64,000 bases of DNA from Cristatella mucedo (GCA_009760855.2 WPIO01000004.1:5836501-5900500); one strand, 5' to 3'; counted from the stretch's first letter, positions 23,991 to 36,550 are shown. Made by a program: numbers and translations. The notes: generated by a model not told the origin, from the sequence alone.

Positions 23991-24005
23991 GTCTTGAGCG
24001 CTCAA
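22652..24005 (-). pseudogene. Reverse transcriptase of L2-like LINE, one frameshift
   Basis: Two abutting minus-strand frames (24005-23550 and 23548-22652) together cover most of an L2/CR1-type reverse transcriptase plus its C-terminal region; the first ~10 codons (to about 23990) lie upstream of the recognisable LINE. The first holds FQSGFRANHSTESALF, VLLDLSAAFDTIDH (catalytic block A with its Asp), FRSYLSGRLQSI and [13 protein letters not shown]. The second begins at [19 protein letters not shown], with the catalytic YADD intact, then LKLNDDKTNLLVMG and RNLGVIFQSDLSLDDHIS. The C-terminal region, common in this LINE group, has VHAFVTSRLDFFNSLL, LQLVQNSAAKLVCR, LPVKQWIDFKVLSL and FSSYAPKAWNSLP. 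A frameshift near 23549 separates the two parts. With the 5' truncation, the copy cannot act alone. Confidence 0.9.
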
Positions 24006-24790
24006 ACTCCCAGCAAATCAACCACAATCACTTAGACAAGAGGCATCATCGCGTTCGCTTCCCAGACTCATTTAACCGCCGCCTCACTTTGGCTCATACC
24101 ATCAATTGGACTAGTCACTTCATTCGTCTAGCGTTCGCAATGTTTCGAAAGTGATTTGTGATGGCGGTGGCATCGGGCGAGGCGACACGGACACTCGTGG
24201 CTTCCGTGCACTCGTACGATTCCGGTTAGCGGTCCATTCTTCAGTTCGCTCTCTTTCCATTGGCGACGGAAACACGCAATGTGCGCGCGGCCGCGCACCG
24301 TAACGCGGGTTTCCTTCCGCATTCTGAAAAAGAGGGCCCCGTCGCAACTCGCGGTGAAGCGCCCACGACGGCAGCGCAGGCTGTGGGAGCTGAGGGGGCG
24401 GGGCTTAAGCTCCACCCCCGCCCTGCCCCCTTAGGAAGGAAGGCTGAAACAGCACCGTCGTGCTGCCCCGAACGACATTCCTCCTTATAAATCGGCGAAG
24501 ATTTTGGACTGATTTCCCTCCCCCTACCCAGATTTCGGCTTCTACGTCACCATAGGTCAACACATTTTTGCGGGTAGGAACCAAGTCGACAGACTACTTA
24601 TAGACCCTCGCTTTGGTCCAGCTGATCAGTCAAAACCTGTTGGGCTCGTTGCGTGCTTATGCGTGTAGTCAAGGTCTTCCTTTTTATTTATATTCTTCTC
24701 GTACTACTCTGCAATAATGACTGCAGCGGTGAACTCGACTTTTGCGGACGATGGCTTGGCGTCTGTCCGGGGAAACCCTCTTTCATACCA
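24006..24790. other. No gene recognised; partly CpG-rich
   Basis: 24120-24480 is GC-rich with open frames on both strands that resemble no family. The rest is unique sequence. Confidence 0.4.
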
Positions 24791-25159
24791 ACCGTGCATT
24801 TAGCTCGTATGCTCCCACAGCCTGGAACTCCCTCCCGACCTGCATCAGAACATCCCCTGACCTGACCACATTTAAAAGAAACTTGAAAACATACCTATTT
24901 AGGACAGCATTTAGTGGGTCCTTGTGATTCGTCCTCGATGTGCTTATGCGTGCTGACACTGTTCATGCTGCCACTAACCACATTTGCATGCTGACCCAGT
25001 GCATGTAATCCCTAACCATGTTATTCATTTTGTTTGTTTTTCAAGCATGATTTTACTTACTATTCTATTGCGTATCACTTTGCAGCAAATGTAAAGCGCC
25101 TAGAAAGAGATTAAGTTCTCTGAGGGCGCTTTATCAAGTGCAATATTATTATTATTATT
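24791..25159 (+). mobile_element. L2-like LINE 3' end with tail and (ATT)n
   Basis: Begins in the last ~45 codons (AFSSYAPTAWNSLPTCIRTS, then PDLTTFKRNLKTYLFRTAFS), ends at a stop, and is followed by the 3' UTR and the canonical AAATGTAAAGCGCCTAGAAA tail then (ATT)n. Strong 5' truncation is typical of LINE insertions. Confidence 0.92.
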
Positions 25160-26250
<1,091 letters not shown>

Positions 26251-26605
26251 CTGTATTTTTCTATTTGTATTTGCCTGCCTGACTCCTCTTACCAGCATCC
26301 GCTGCTCAGCAACGCGCCTATTAATGTTTTAGCAGCTATTGAGGCAGAGTCTTGCCATCGCTCAATTTAAGAATGGTATCCTCTCTGCGATACTTCTGCA
26401 AGAAGTTGGAGTAGCTGTGTGTTCAATCGTTCCTTTTAGCCTATATACACGACCTGTAATAGTTGCTGTTCTAATGACAAAATCAAAAAGGGTAGGGTTC
26501 TCACCATGTAATGACCAAGGTATTGGGCTTGAGCCCGGCGTCACAAGTAAAGCGAGTGAAAAGAGATTAAGTTCTCTTAGAGCACTGTACAAATGGGTCA
26601 AACAG
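26251..26605 (+). mobile_element. Composite SINE-ended repeat R, copy 1
   Basis: Follows a CT array, then shares with 36090-36548 the ordered blocks GCCTGCCTGACT/GCCTGCCCGACT, TTACCAGCATCCG..GCTCAGCA, GAGGCAGAGTCTTG, GCGATACTTCTGCAAGAA, AGTAGTTGCT/TAGTTGCT and AATGACAAAA. It ends as a SINE: box B-like GGGCTTGAGCCC near 26526-26537 and the tail AAGCGAGTGAAAAGAGATTA then AGTTCTCTTAGAGCACTGTA. The two copies are clearly diverged. Confidence 0.6.
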
Positions 26606-27565
26606 TGGACCTTGGCTTACTAGTTTAATCCATTCCGTGCCGGAACTCATAACTCAAATTACTCGTATTTGAAATCAATTTTCCCCATTGAAATGAATTG
26701 AAATGACGCTAATCAGTTCCGGACCCCCAGAAAGACACTGGATTTTTGTCGCGTGTTTTTAAATGTACTTATAATATAATTATATATAATTATAATATAT
26801 ATATATATATATAATATAATATATATTATATATAATTATAATTATATATATATATATAGTTATAATAATTATGTACTTATAAATAACGAATATTTTTTTA
26901 AAAATGATACAATATAGTGTCTTGCAATATATGAGTTTTAATAATCCTTACTTACGGGAGTAACTTGGATATCAGATGACTTGAAAATGCTAATGAAGTT
27001 AGAGGAGAAAAGAGCTTAAATGAGTATCTGAATCTTATTCGCCGATTTTTGCCCTTTTCGCCGCGCTTGCCTCGCTTTCATCGCTTGCCTCGCTTTCAGT
27101 TGATTGGCTGAGCCTCTACGTGGACGCGCCGATTGCTATCAGTTATGCGACGAACTCTCACACGATGATATGGACTAAGAAGAGTACAGGACGTACTCAG
27201 CTGTTCCTGCCGTAGTCGGATTTAACACCGGAGTCTGGCGATCTAGTGCGTCCAAGCACCACGACGGCTTCCTCGAGCCTGTCTGGGAGCGAACCAACTG
27301 GCCTGTGCTTGGCGTCAAACCCGAGTCGTGGGGCAGCGGCTTGCAAATGGACGTCGTTCGCTGTCCAATCCTTATTAGCCTGAGGAACCTTACACAGTGC
27401 AACGTTCGCTGCGTCACCCAGCGGTGGAGTACCTGAAGCTGGCTCGTTGCCCGAATTTTAGCTCGCAATTCAAAGCAAAAATCGGCCCAGAGACAGCTCG
27501 TATCTCGAAACACTCGTATGTCGAGACATTCTTAAGCCGATGTACTAATATTAACTAAACCGATG
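26606..27565. other. AT-rich stretch, no gene recognised
   Basis: 26770-26880 is a near-pure A/T segment with palindromic TATATAATTATA-type motifs. 27000-27540 is unique and of mixed composition. Confidence 0.5.
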
Positions 27566-28420
27566 TATTTATATTTGATATGTGACACCCCAAGAGAACC
27601 AGATCTCTATCTGACACACTTAACTTATGCTGGAAATAAGTAATGCCAACTGATTCGTGATCAATTGCACGATACCAGCATGCATAAGCAGACAAAGGGT
27701 ATATCACTCATAGGGACTGATCAAAGGCGGTTAGTGACAGCTCGGCTTATAGCTTCTCTCTAGATTTCTTCTGGTCATGAATATCCGGGTGTCAGTTGGG
27801 AGCGCCATGCTTTGGGAGCTTAGAAACTGAACGCACGACCACCATGGGAGTCGAGGTTAGTTAGAGGCTGAGTCTGACACGACCAGAGAGACGGACGAAC
27901 CGAGCGGCTAAAGTACAGCTCGAAGCCCGAGTGGAACGTATTTCATATTAGTGAGCAAGGTAAGAGAATGAATTGACCTAAAATGGAGTGATGGAACCTT
28001 GAAGTCGTCACGATGCTTCATGAGGAGCCAGTGCAGTGCAGTTCGGTGAGAAGTGAAGTATGTGTGCCAGTTTCGACAATCACGACAGACAGACGGTGCA
28101 GCAGAATGTTAGCACCATCTGTAAGTGCATTGTTGAACCTTCGGGATAGCTTGAAAGTAGTGAGCTGCACCAGTCAAAGTGACGGATATGACGGATGCAC
28201 GGACCAGCTTGTCTGTCGATCTCATGTTAGCAAGTCCGAATGAGAATCTGCATCTCTGCTTCCTGTCTAACTTGGGTCAGCTCGTTCCGCCGATGCTGTT
28301 CGTTATCTTGTCAACAGGGCTTGAAAGTGCACGTATCTTGGTGCACCTTTCGACTACGAGCGGGCATGAGCGCGACACGTCACCTAGGTCGCTTTAGCAC
28401 AAATAGCCGCCAGCTGCATT
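27566..28420 (-). mobile_element. Ancient antisense L2-like LINE fossil inside the duplication
   Basis: Plus-strand blocks match the reverse complement of family A in order: AAGAGAACCAGATCTCT (tail), CAGCATGCATAAGCA (3' UTR), GCCATGCTTTGGGAGCTTAG, AACTGAACGCACGACC, ATTGACCTAAAATGGAGTGATGG, AGGAGCCAGTGCAGTGCAG, AATCACGACAGACAGACG and GATGCACGGACCAGCTTG. Much more diverged than the two duplicate copies are from each other, so the fossil predates the duplication. Confidence 0.75.
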
Positions 28421-29409
28421 CATGCTATGCTCAAGCAATTATGAAAGCACACCCTTACATAGGCTGCAGGGCTAAGTGTCCACACTGAGTGCGCTCCTAA
28501 CAGTCTCACTGAATACAAACTGCACGAAACAAGCGAGTGTCCCATGCATTGACATAACCTTTTGCAGTTGGATCGAAATTAGACACTAAATGGTGGCATG
28601 GACTCAAGCTTTGCTCGCAGAGCAAGTCCAGTAACTACAAATGTGCACGCGATCCTGGCTCGTGGTGTTTGAGTGTGAAGCTGTCTGAGCGACTGCTGGC
28701 CCATCAGCATTCGAAGTCACCGAACAGTCAGAAGACCAGGATGTATTGCTATGTTGACAAGGGGCTATCATCACCACATGCCTCAGATCGCACCTTGAGA
28801 AGGGCGGAGAAGCTGAGGGTCGAATGTGACTGCCTCTTTCTTGGAATGACGAGCCCGGTGGTGAGCGCTGCGTTCCGAACCGACAGAGTCCTAAGAATCC
28901 AATCAATTATGGCACTGCTGTTGTGGTCTTATCCGGTTGCCACTCTTTTTTCTCACAACCGTTTCTCACGAGTCCCATCGAGTTTGCTGTAGCACATGTT
29001 CAACCTGTAGCTCGTCATTAAGATCGGCTTCCAGGAAAATACGCAGTACTAGTCGATAGATCTGTGAAAGAATTGTACGTTCGCGACCAATCGCTGCCGA
29101 CGCTCGGGCTCCAGTGGATCTGATGTAATACTACCGAACGCGATCAAACGATTGGCTAACTGCATCACTCCGCCAACGTGTCGCCTTTTTCTCCGCCTCA
29201 ATGCAATCAGTTGCCCATTAGTTCTCTCGTATTCTCTCCTCTCTCACTCTCCTCTCTCCTCCCTCTCTCCTTTCTCACTCCCTCCTCTTTCTCTCCTTTC
29301 TCTCTCTCCCCTTCCTCTTCTCTCTCTCTCTCTCTCTCATCTCTCTCTCATCTCTCACTCTCAGCTATAGATAGCGCTGCCCGCGAATGTTTTACTGCCG
29401 CTACGAAGG
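27566..29409. repeat. 1.8-kb duplicated block, copy 1
   Basis: Nearly identical to 36551-38365. By direct reading I count about seven substitutions, one 2-base indel and a CT-tract length difference. Both copies start at TATTTATATTTGATATGTGA and end at GCCGCTACGAAGG; flanks differ. The block holds an antisense L2 fossil (left half), unique sequence, and a CT-rich segment (about 29226-29362) followed by CTATAGATAGCGCTGCC. Confidence 0.95.
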
Positions 29410-29621
29410 AGCTTCAAACAACATGGGCTCGAAAACTCTTTAGCTCTTCGATTGCGTTTGCACACCATGTTACTACGTGCAGAAACAGTCGAAAATATTC
29501 TTGATATCCCGTCTCATTAAGATTCAAGCTACAAACTAGCGAAGATTGAAGATAGATGTCGGGCCGACATTATTCAAGTCTCGTAAATGGCGGGCCAGCT
29601 TTTTCCCTTTCTGTTTCGCAG

Positions 29622-29735
29622 GCCGCGGACTCTCGAGCCGCCGCTTTTATCCAGAAATGGAAGAGTGTCCTTGACACGGTCGCCCCTGAAAATGTCGACA
29701 GAACTGGCAGCTTCAGCAGTCTGGCCGAGAGCGTG
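29622..29735 (+). CDS. Putative internal exon d of the unknown gene
   Basis: A strong acceptor (long pyrimidine tract CTTTTTCCCTTTCTGTTTCGCAG, 29600-29621 region) and a strong donor (GCGTG/GTAAGT) enclose exactly 38 codons, open and with both edges on codon boundaries. The product is AADSRAAAFIQKWKSVLDTV, then APENVDRTGSFSSLAESV, a plausible amphipathic helical segment. Phase fits exon c. An alternative reading uses the upstream ATG at 29556, which would make this a first exon of 60 codons. Family not recognised. Confidence 0.5.
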
Positions 29736-29876
29736 GTAAGTGCGTGTCAATCTAAGCTAATGGTGCGGCCTCGGCGTATAGGAAGAGGTCACCCGCGGTT
29801 CGACGGCTGGCCATCACTCGACTTCCGCTTCCCCTCACGCGCGTCCGGCTCAGTCAGTGTCTTGTCACTGCGCCAG

Positions 29877-30158
29877 CTTGAACTCTTCTCTCGTTCTGCT
29901 GCCGGCCTTGAGCGGAGTGACAGCGAGGCTCCCGATAGGACGAGGTCTTTCGTGAGCTTCTCTGGTCTTTCGGACGAGCGTCTTTGCAGCACGCTTTACC
30001 GCGGCATAAGCCCGCACTAACTCTGCGACGAGCTCGCAGCTCGTCCCCCGTGCAGAGTAAATGACCTTCGACCTTCGTCGAAGGTACGCCTGCCCGTGGC
30101 GAGAGGCGACGGCAGTGATTCTGTGCTTTCCGATGTGGACGTCGAAGCATTAGCGTAA
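29877..30158 (+). CDS. Putative 3' exon e with an in-frame TAA
   Basis: After an acceptor-like GTCACTGCGCCAG, and in phase with exon d, the frame reads LELFSRSAAGLERSDSEAPD, then RTRSFVSFSGLSDERLCSTL, and meets TAA at 30018-30020. The same frame then stays open and coding-like (LCDELAARPP.., then VARGDGSDSVLSDVDVEALA) to TAA at 30156-30158. The whole frame from 29556 to 30158 is open apart from that one stop. CACTAAC around the stop resembles a branch-point sequence, so a small intron is possible, though no phase-matched donor/acceptor pair was found. Otherwise it is the true stop, a readthrough site or a sequence error. Confidence 0.35.
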
Positions 30159-30360
30159 CGAGAAACCTTCTAAGGACCTCTGAACTTGAGAACTAAAGGG
30201 CTTATCCTTGACCTTTCACGAGCCCTCCGCTCATGGAATCGTCGGGCCCTAAAAAGGGGCATACCGCCGGGCCAATGGCACAGTGACTGGACGGCCCCAA
30301 CCCAATTGAGCTCAACGTTGTCGGCATTTCAGCCTCCTTTATTTCGAAACTCCCTCCAAT

Positions 30361-30373
30361 CTTATATATATAT

Positions 30374-30407
<34 letters not shown>

Positions 30408-30408
30408 A
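30361..30408. repeat. (TA)n microsatellite
   Basis: TATATA with TG interruptions, adjacent to the tail side of a minus-strand SINE. Confidence 0.95.
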
Positions 30409-30409
30409 A

Positions 30410-30530
30410 TTCATTTGTATTGCACCATTAGAGAACCTTATCTCCAATCGATGCGCTTCGCACTTGTCGTAGGGCTCGAGCCCACAACTTCGGTCGTCAC
30501 AGGCGAGCACCTTAAACCTCCGAGCCAAAC
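30410..30530 (-). mobile_element. tRNA-derived SINE with LINE-like tail
   Basis: In plus-strand order: AATTCATTTGTATTGCACCA, AGAGAACCTTATCTCCAATC, GGGCTCGAGCCCACAACTTC (box B side), CGGTCGTCACAGGCGAGCAC, CCTTAAACCTCCGAGCCAAA (head complement). Closely related to the copies at 17.1 and 31.96 kb. Confidence 0.75.
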
Positions 30531-30925
30531 CTTCGCTTCCTCGAACGGTTGCTGCTCGAAATGTCTCGGCATGGCCGCTTCTGAGGCTTCTCGTTGGCTA
30601 GCACTAAGCACACGCTCACTGAGGTTCCAGCCAGCCGGATACCTTTCTCTTTCCGCGCCATCCAAAAGAAACAAAGACCAAGACAGCGAATGCTAGCTCC
30701 CGAGTTCCACTCGCGCGCGTGTCGTCATGACGAATAACAAGCCAGCGAGTAGGAAGTTTGCCAAGTTTCCTGGTTGCGCTCGCACGCGCTCGGCATCCGC
30801 TGGCGCGTGACAGCGAGCGACGTGTCGGCACAGCCACAGTTCGTACAGCGTCACATGTATTAGCTTAACTACTAAAGGTGCACGATACCCAGCGCTTCGG
30901 TCGCCGCTGTCCGAGCTCCGGCGCG

Positions 30926-31268
<343 letters not shown>

Positions 31269-31930
31269 ACTGCGGTGCGGCGGCAGCCCCAGTCGCTTTG
31301 TCCGCCCTTCGCTACGTGTCGTCGCGTCGCCGTACGCTGTTGGCAGCACCTGAGAAGACGATCGACGATCCGTCTTTCTTGCGCGCGCAGGCGTATCTCT
31401 TCGGAGCGAAAAAGGAGAAGTAGAACTGCTCCCAGACGGACGGCGCCACCAGTCGCACTCGCCTTTCGCGGACGCAACCGGAAGACTCGCCGCCGCAGGG
31501 GGCACAACTCCAAGTCTTTCGCAGCGGCGCGTCTCAGCCGCCTCGCGGCCCCGAGGCGCTCGTTCGGTCCGCGGCGCCGGTCGACCGGCGATCGGTCCGA
31601 CCTTGACGGTCGGATGCGCCCTAGCCGGATCGCGTCGGTCGGATCGATGGACGATGCTGGGCGCCGCTGCCGCCGACTCGTGCGATCTTCGGCGGCGGTC
31701 GGCCTATCGAGTATCGAGCGGTGGAGGCGGAGGCGGCGGCGGCGCGAGTCCGCTCGCGACCTGACTCGCGGTCGTGACGGCCGGTCGTCGCAAGACACAT
31801 GCGAGCGCCGAAAAAGTCCCGCGAGCTCGAGCCGCTCGCCTCCTCGAGGGACTCCGTCGCCGTGGTTACGTTGGCTGTGAGCTGCTGCAGTTTGTCTCGC
31901 CGGCCAGAGACTCCGGATGCCGCCGGGGCG
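31269..31930. other. CpG-rich block, no confident gene
   Basis: Dense CpG and open frames on both strands. Likely a CpG island or regulatory DNA. No splice-bounded protein family seen. Confidence 0.5.
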
Positions 31931-31954
31931 AAGCGAAGAAGTAAATAAATAAAT

Positions 31955-32092
31955 GTAATTCATTTATATATAGCGCCCCGAGAGAACTTAATATCTATTC
32001 AGGCGCTTCACATATGCCTCGGGGCTCGAGCCCACGACCTCGGTCAGACCTTGGTCGGGGCGAGCACCTTAAGCCGTTGGGCCAAACCAGCG
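31955..32092 (-). mobile_element. tRNA-derived SINE with LINE-like tail, well preserved
   Basis: Plus-strand order: AATTCATTTATATATAGCGC, CCCGAGAGAACTTAATATCT, ATTCAGGCGCTTCACATATG, CGGGGCTCGAGCCCACGACC (box B side), GGTCAGACCTTGGTCGGGGC, AAGCCGTTGGGCCAAACCAG (head complement). The cleanest copy for defining the family. Confidence 0.85.
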
Positions 32093-32837
32093 CTGTGCGT
32101 AACCGCGTCTCGTGTGCCGAAAGCGCCCGCTTTGCCGGGTCAATCAGTTTCGATTTCTCGCTTTCTCGACGAGCGAAGTAGTAGGCCCGATCAGATTCTC
32201 AGAAATCTACCGCCGCCTAGTCCAGCGTTGAACCCGACCGCTGAGCCACTCATTTTTGCGATCGGCCTGCTACGATCTCGCCAGGCGCGGTGCGAGTCCA
32301 CATCCGATGCGCGGAGCGTGCCATGCTGTGTCAGTCGTCGATGGTGACAGGCGGCTAGCGAAAGAAAGTGGTCACGTCTGCGTTGCCGAAATGGCAGCGA
32401 TAACCAACCGATGTCGACAGCCGGAGTGCCGACTGCCAGCATCGGTAGTGACGGCACTCGGCCATCGCAGCTGCGGCGCCGCCGCAGCGATGGCCGACGC
32501 CGATCGGCGTCGTGCTACCACGGGCACGGGGAAGCCTGGATGACCAAACCCTGTCCGGCCCATCGAGCGAGCGCGCGACCGTGCACGAGCGCTCTCGCTC
32601 GCTCTATAGAGGACAATCTCTCAGCTCAGTGGTTTCCTAATGCCACGACCATTTAATACAGTTCCTCTTGTTGTGGCGACCCTCAACCATAGAATTATTG
32701 TGTGCGAAATGCGGAAATTCGTGTTTTCGGATGGTCTTAGGCGACCCCTGTCAAAGGGTCGTTCAACCCCCAAAGGGATCGCGATCCACAGGTTGAGAAC
32801 CGCTGCTTTAGCTCGATACTTAGCTCAGTATTGATTA
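32093..32837. other. No gene recognised
   Basis: GC-rich and open in several frames, without recognisable protein. The segment near 32730-32810 (CCCCAAAGGGATCGCGATCC) looks unique. Confidence 0.4.
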
Positions 32838-34068
32838 TTCATAATAATAATAACAATAATAAGAATACGATTGATAAAGCGCCCTCAGAGAACAAAATCT
32901 CTTTCTAGGCGCTTTACATTTGCTGCAAAGAGAAACGCGATTTAATGGTGAGTAATATCAGGCTGGATAAACAACATGAATAGCACGGTCAGGGGTGACA
33001 TGCAGAGAGTCACGATGCAAGTGTGGTTAGTGGCAGCATGCACAGTCTCATTACGCATAAGCATATAAATACGAATTACAAGGACCCGCTAAATGCTTTC
33101 CTAAATAGGTGCGTTTTTAAGTTCTTTTTAAACATGGTCAAGTCAGGGGATGTTGTGATGCAAGTCGGGAGTGAGCTACAGGCTTTGGGAGCATACAAAC
33201 TAAATGCACGGTCTCCAAAGGATTTGAGGTTTGTACAAGGTATTTGTAGACTTTTGGATTCCGAAAAGCAGTTGGTACGATGCTTGGCCTGATGGGGGAG
33301 TATATCTGAGAGATAGGCTGGAGCCAAAGAATGAAGTGACCTAAAAGTGAGCGACAAAACCTTGAAGTCAATCCGTTGCTTGACTGGGAGCCAGTGCAGG
33401 TAGGTGAGAAGTGGTTTGGTGAGGCAACTGCGACTCTCACGACAGACAAGCCTAGCTGCAGAGTTTTGCACGAACTGTAAGCGCCTGATTGCACATGCCG
33501 GTACGCCAGCAAGCAGTGAGTTACAGAAATCAAGACGGGATGTCACAAATGCATGGACCAACTTAGATGTGGTATCTTTATCTAAACAAGCCCAAATTTT
33601 AGCAATGTTATGTGGCTGAAAGTCGGCAGACTTGACAGTGGAGCTGATGTGGTCGTCTAACGAGAGGTCACTTTGCAACATGACACCTAGATTTCGTGCA
33701 GATTCAACAGGTGATATGCTGGCAGGGCCGATTTTATGCGTTAGCCTTTCCAATTTCTGAATCACGCTTGGTTTGCTTATGACTATTAAGTTAGTTTCAT
33801 CATCATTTAATTTAAGAAAATTTGCTGCTATCCATGTCGGGATGTCATCAATACACGCAGCAAGTGAGTTGAAAGAATTTGAGGTGCTCGAAGGCTGGAA
33901 GGGATCGAAGCAAATATATACAAATGAGTTTCATCCGCATAGAAGTGAAAGCCTAGGTTGTGCTTGGCAATCACATCGGCAAAAGGGAGAATATAAACCG
34001 TGAAAAGAACCGGACCTAGCACGGAGCCCGGAGGTACCCAATATTTCAGAGGTACCTGGGATGATCTC
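32838..34068 (-). mobile_element. 5'-truncated L2-like LINE (family A)
   Basis: Minus-strand frames 33765-33076 and 34115-33828 carry [30 protein letters not shown] (YADD changed to YADE), RNLGVMLQSDLSLDDHISST, LDFCNSLLAGVPACAIRRL and WLPVKQRIDFKVLSL. These are followed by the 3' UTR and the tail complement GATAAAGCGCCCTCAGAGAA after an ATA-rich end. Frameshifts and the altered catalytic box make it inactive. Confidence 0.92.
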
Positions 34069-35057
34069 AAACGTTCTGGAGCTTTATTTTCCGTAATCGT
34101 GCACACATATAGCAAAATTTATCAAGCAGAAATCAGAATTTTATCATGTAGATTTGAAACAAGCTGAGTTTAACTTGCACTTAAAAGTTTACTGCGATAC
34201 GTGAATTATTAGCCGAGTTATGAAATTTATAAGCACCAACCGACCCCAGAAATAAAGATGTATAAAAGTCACAAGAAGGCGCCTCAACAAGCTTCAAAAG
34301 TATAACGCAAACGTGTATCTCAAAATGTGTATCGCAATCTACCGAAGTTCAAAAAATTGGGATGCAAGTCGCATATGATGCAGAGATCGGTAAATGTTTT
34401 ATTTGTAGATTTTTTGCTTCCGGTTTACATCTGGGTTAGACCTGGTTTGCATAACCATTTTGCTTTTTATACGGAAGTCGTCAGAAATTGTCCCAGTTTT
34501 ACCGTAATTTGTCTTTTGAAAGGTGCCCTAAATACATAATCGATTGTTGGACAAATTTTTTGAAGTATTTTCTTGCCATTCCAGGAGCGCCGCCCGGAAT
34601 GGCAGCCGATTTTCATTTAATTAGGCTTGTGCAATTTGTTGTCTCTCGAATCGCGAACTTTTTTTCTCGTGAATTCCTCCTCCCTATAAAAGTCGGCGGA
34701 CGGGGAGCCAATGACGGATTGCGAGCGCTGTCGGTCGCATGTTTCGCCGAGTTCACCGTGGGTTACGCTCGCTGAGTTCGTAGGCGTGCTCTTCCGACTT
34801 CGCCGACATATCGTGCTCCTTCGACCTCGACGGGGTAGGGGAGTGCTACAGCGCTCACCTACCCCACGGCGGCACCCACCCGGCTGCGTTCGTGTGAGCC
34901 CGCGCCTTCAAAGGTGGACACGCCGAACTGGCCCGCGCGGCCGATGTGTCCGAGCCGCCGATCGCTGCCAGCTGTGCGGCGGCTGAAGAAGGCGACCTTA
35001 GAAAGGTCGTCTATGTCTAGGCCGACGTGTTCGTGGCTACTTCTCTAGTTTCTCACG
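34069..35057. other. No confident gene; AT-rich then CpG-rich
   Basis: 34080-34650 is AT-rich unique sequence. 34680-35040 is CpG-rich; one frame reads HAELARAADVSEPPIAASCA then AAEEGDLRKVVYV before a stop, which looks coding-like but has an upstream stop and no clear splice acceptor. Confidence 0.4.
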
Positions 35058-35818
35058 AACTCGAGGTGTCATATTCCAAAGTGACCTTTCATTAGACGAC
35101 CACATCAGCTTCACAGTCAAGTCTGCCCAACTTCAGCTACATAGCATTGGTAAAATTCGGGCTTCTTTAGACAGGGATACCACATCTAAATTGGTCCATG
35201 CATTTGTGACATTCCGTCTTGACTTCTGTAGCTCACTGCTTGCTGGCCACCACTTCTCGCCGACCTGCCCTGGCTCTCAGTCAAGCAACGCATCGACTTC
35301 AAGGTTTTGCCACTCACTTTCAATTCCCTTCATTCCTTGACTTCAGCCTACCTATCAGATCTACTGCCCCACTAGGCTAAGCATCGTACCATTTGTTTTT
35401 CGTAATTTTATTGTTTATCTATACCTCGTACAAACCTCAAATCCTTTGGAGACCGAACCTTTGGTTCGTACGCTCCCATAGCCTGGAACTCACTTCCGAC
35501 TTGCGTCACGATATCTCCTGACTTGACCACATTTAAAAAGAAATTAAAAGCGCACCTATTTAGGAAAGCATCTAGTGGGTCCCGGTAATTCGTCCTTCAT
35601 GTGCTTCTGCGTGCTGCCACTGCTGCATGCTGCCACTGCTGCCGTACTTGCATGCCGACCCAGTGCGTGTTACCCCTAACCATGTTATTACTGTTGCTTA
35701 TTGAGCATGCTACCACTAACCAGTCGGTCGTGTTTCATTTGCAGCAAATTTGAAGCGCCTAGAGAGAGATTAAGTTCTCTGAGGGTGCTTTATCAAGTGT
35801 ATTAATATTATTATTATG
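35058..35818 (+). mobile_element. L2-like LINE 3' portion with internal deletions
   Basis: Starts at the RGVIFQSDLSLDDHIS segment, loses part of the LQLVQNSAA region near 35248, and continues through the C-terminus, 3' UTR and the tail AAGCGCCTAGAGAGAGATTA with an ATT-type end. Directly precedes a CT array. Confidence 0.9.
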
Positions 35819-35911
35819 CTATCCTCTCTCTCTCTCTCCCTCTCTATCTATCTCTCAAAGTATCTCTCTATTTTTCCATGTCTCTCTTTCTCTGTCTCTC
35901 TCTCTCTCCTT

Positions 35912-35985
<74 letters not shown>

Positions 35986-36089
35986 GCCTCTCACTGTCTC
36001 TGCCTCTCACTGTCTCTGCCTCTCACTGTCTCTGCCTCTCACTGTCTCTGCCTCTCACTGTCTCTCTCTGTCTCTGCCTCACACTGTCT
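35819..36089 (+). repeat. (CT)n array ending in a 16-bp minisatellite
   Basis: A CT array is followed by five exact tandem copies of CTCTGCCTCTCACTGT from 35982 to 36061, then degenerate units. The phase and unit length are unambiguous. Confidence 0.97.
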
Positions 36090-36548
36090 TTTGTCTATCT
36101 GTGTCTGCCTGCCCGACTACTATTACCAGCATCCGTCGCTCAGCACCAGCCTAATGTTGAATGAGCAGCCAGTGAGGCAGAGTCTTGAGGCTCAATCTAA
36201 GTACGATATCTTTCAATATTTATCTTTTAATATTTATTTACGATACTTATCAAATCAATCTAAATACGATCAATCTTCTTCTCCTTGCGATACTTTTGCA
36301 AGAATTTGAAGCAGATGTGCTTGTGTTCGGTCGTTCTTTTTAGTTAGTTGAACAAGTTCGGTGTCGTTCTTTTTAGCCTCCACGTACGATCGTACGAGAG
36401 TAGTTGCTATGATAATGACAAAACATTATTTGATCCAGATGGAAAGCTTTTCACCTTGTAATGATCAAGATATTGAGCTCGACCCCTGCGGCATATGTAA
36501 AGCGCGTGGACAGAGACTAAGTTCTCTTAGGGTGCAATACAAGTATTT
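36090..36548 (+). mobile_element. Composite SINE-ended repeat R, copy 2
   Basis: Homologous to 26251-26605 over ordered blocks, with about 100 extra bases of CAATCTAAATACGAT-type repeats. It ends in the SINE tail AAGCGCGTGGACAGAGACTA then AGTTCTCTTAGGGTGCAATA. It lies directly beside the second copy of the 1.8-kb duplication. Confidence 0.6.
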
Positions 36549-36550
36549 GA

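Noticed and set aside
28013-28992. Four plus-strand open frames repeated at 37000-37979
   Set aside because: They recur only because the block is duplicated. The left part is antisense LINE fossil and none has coding features.
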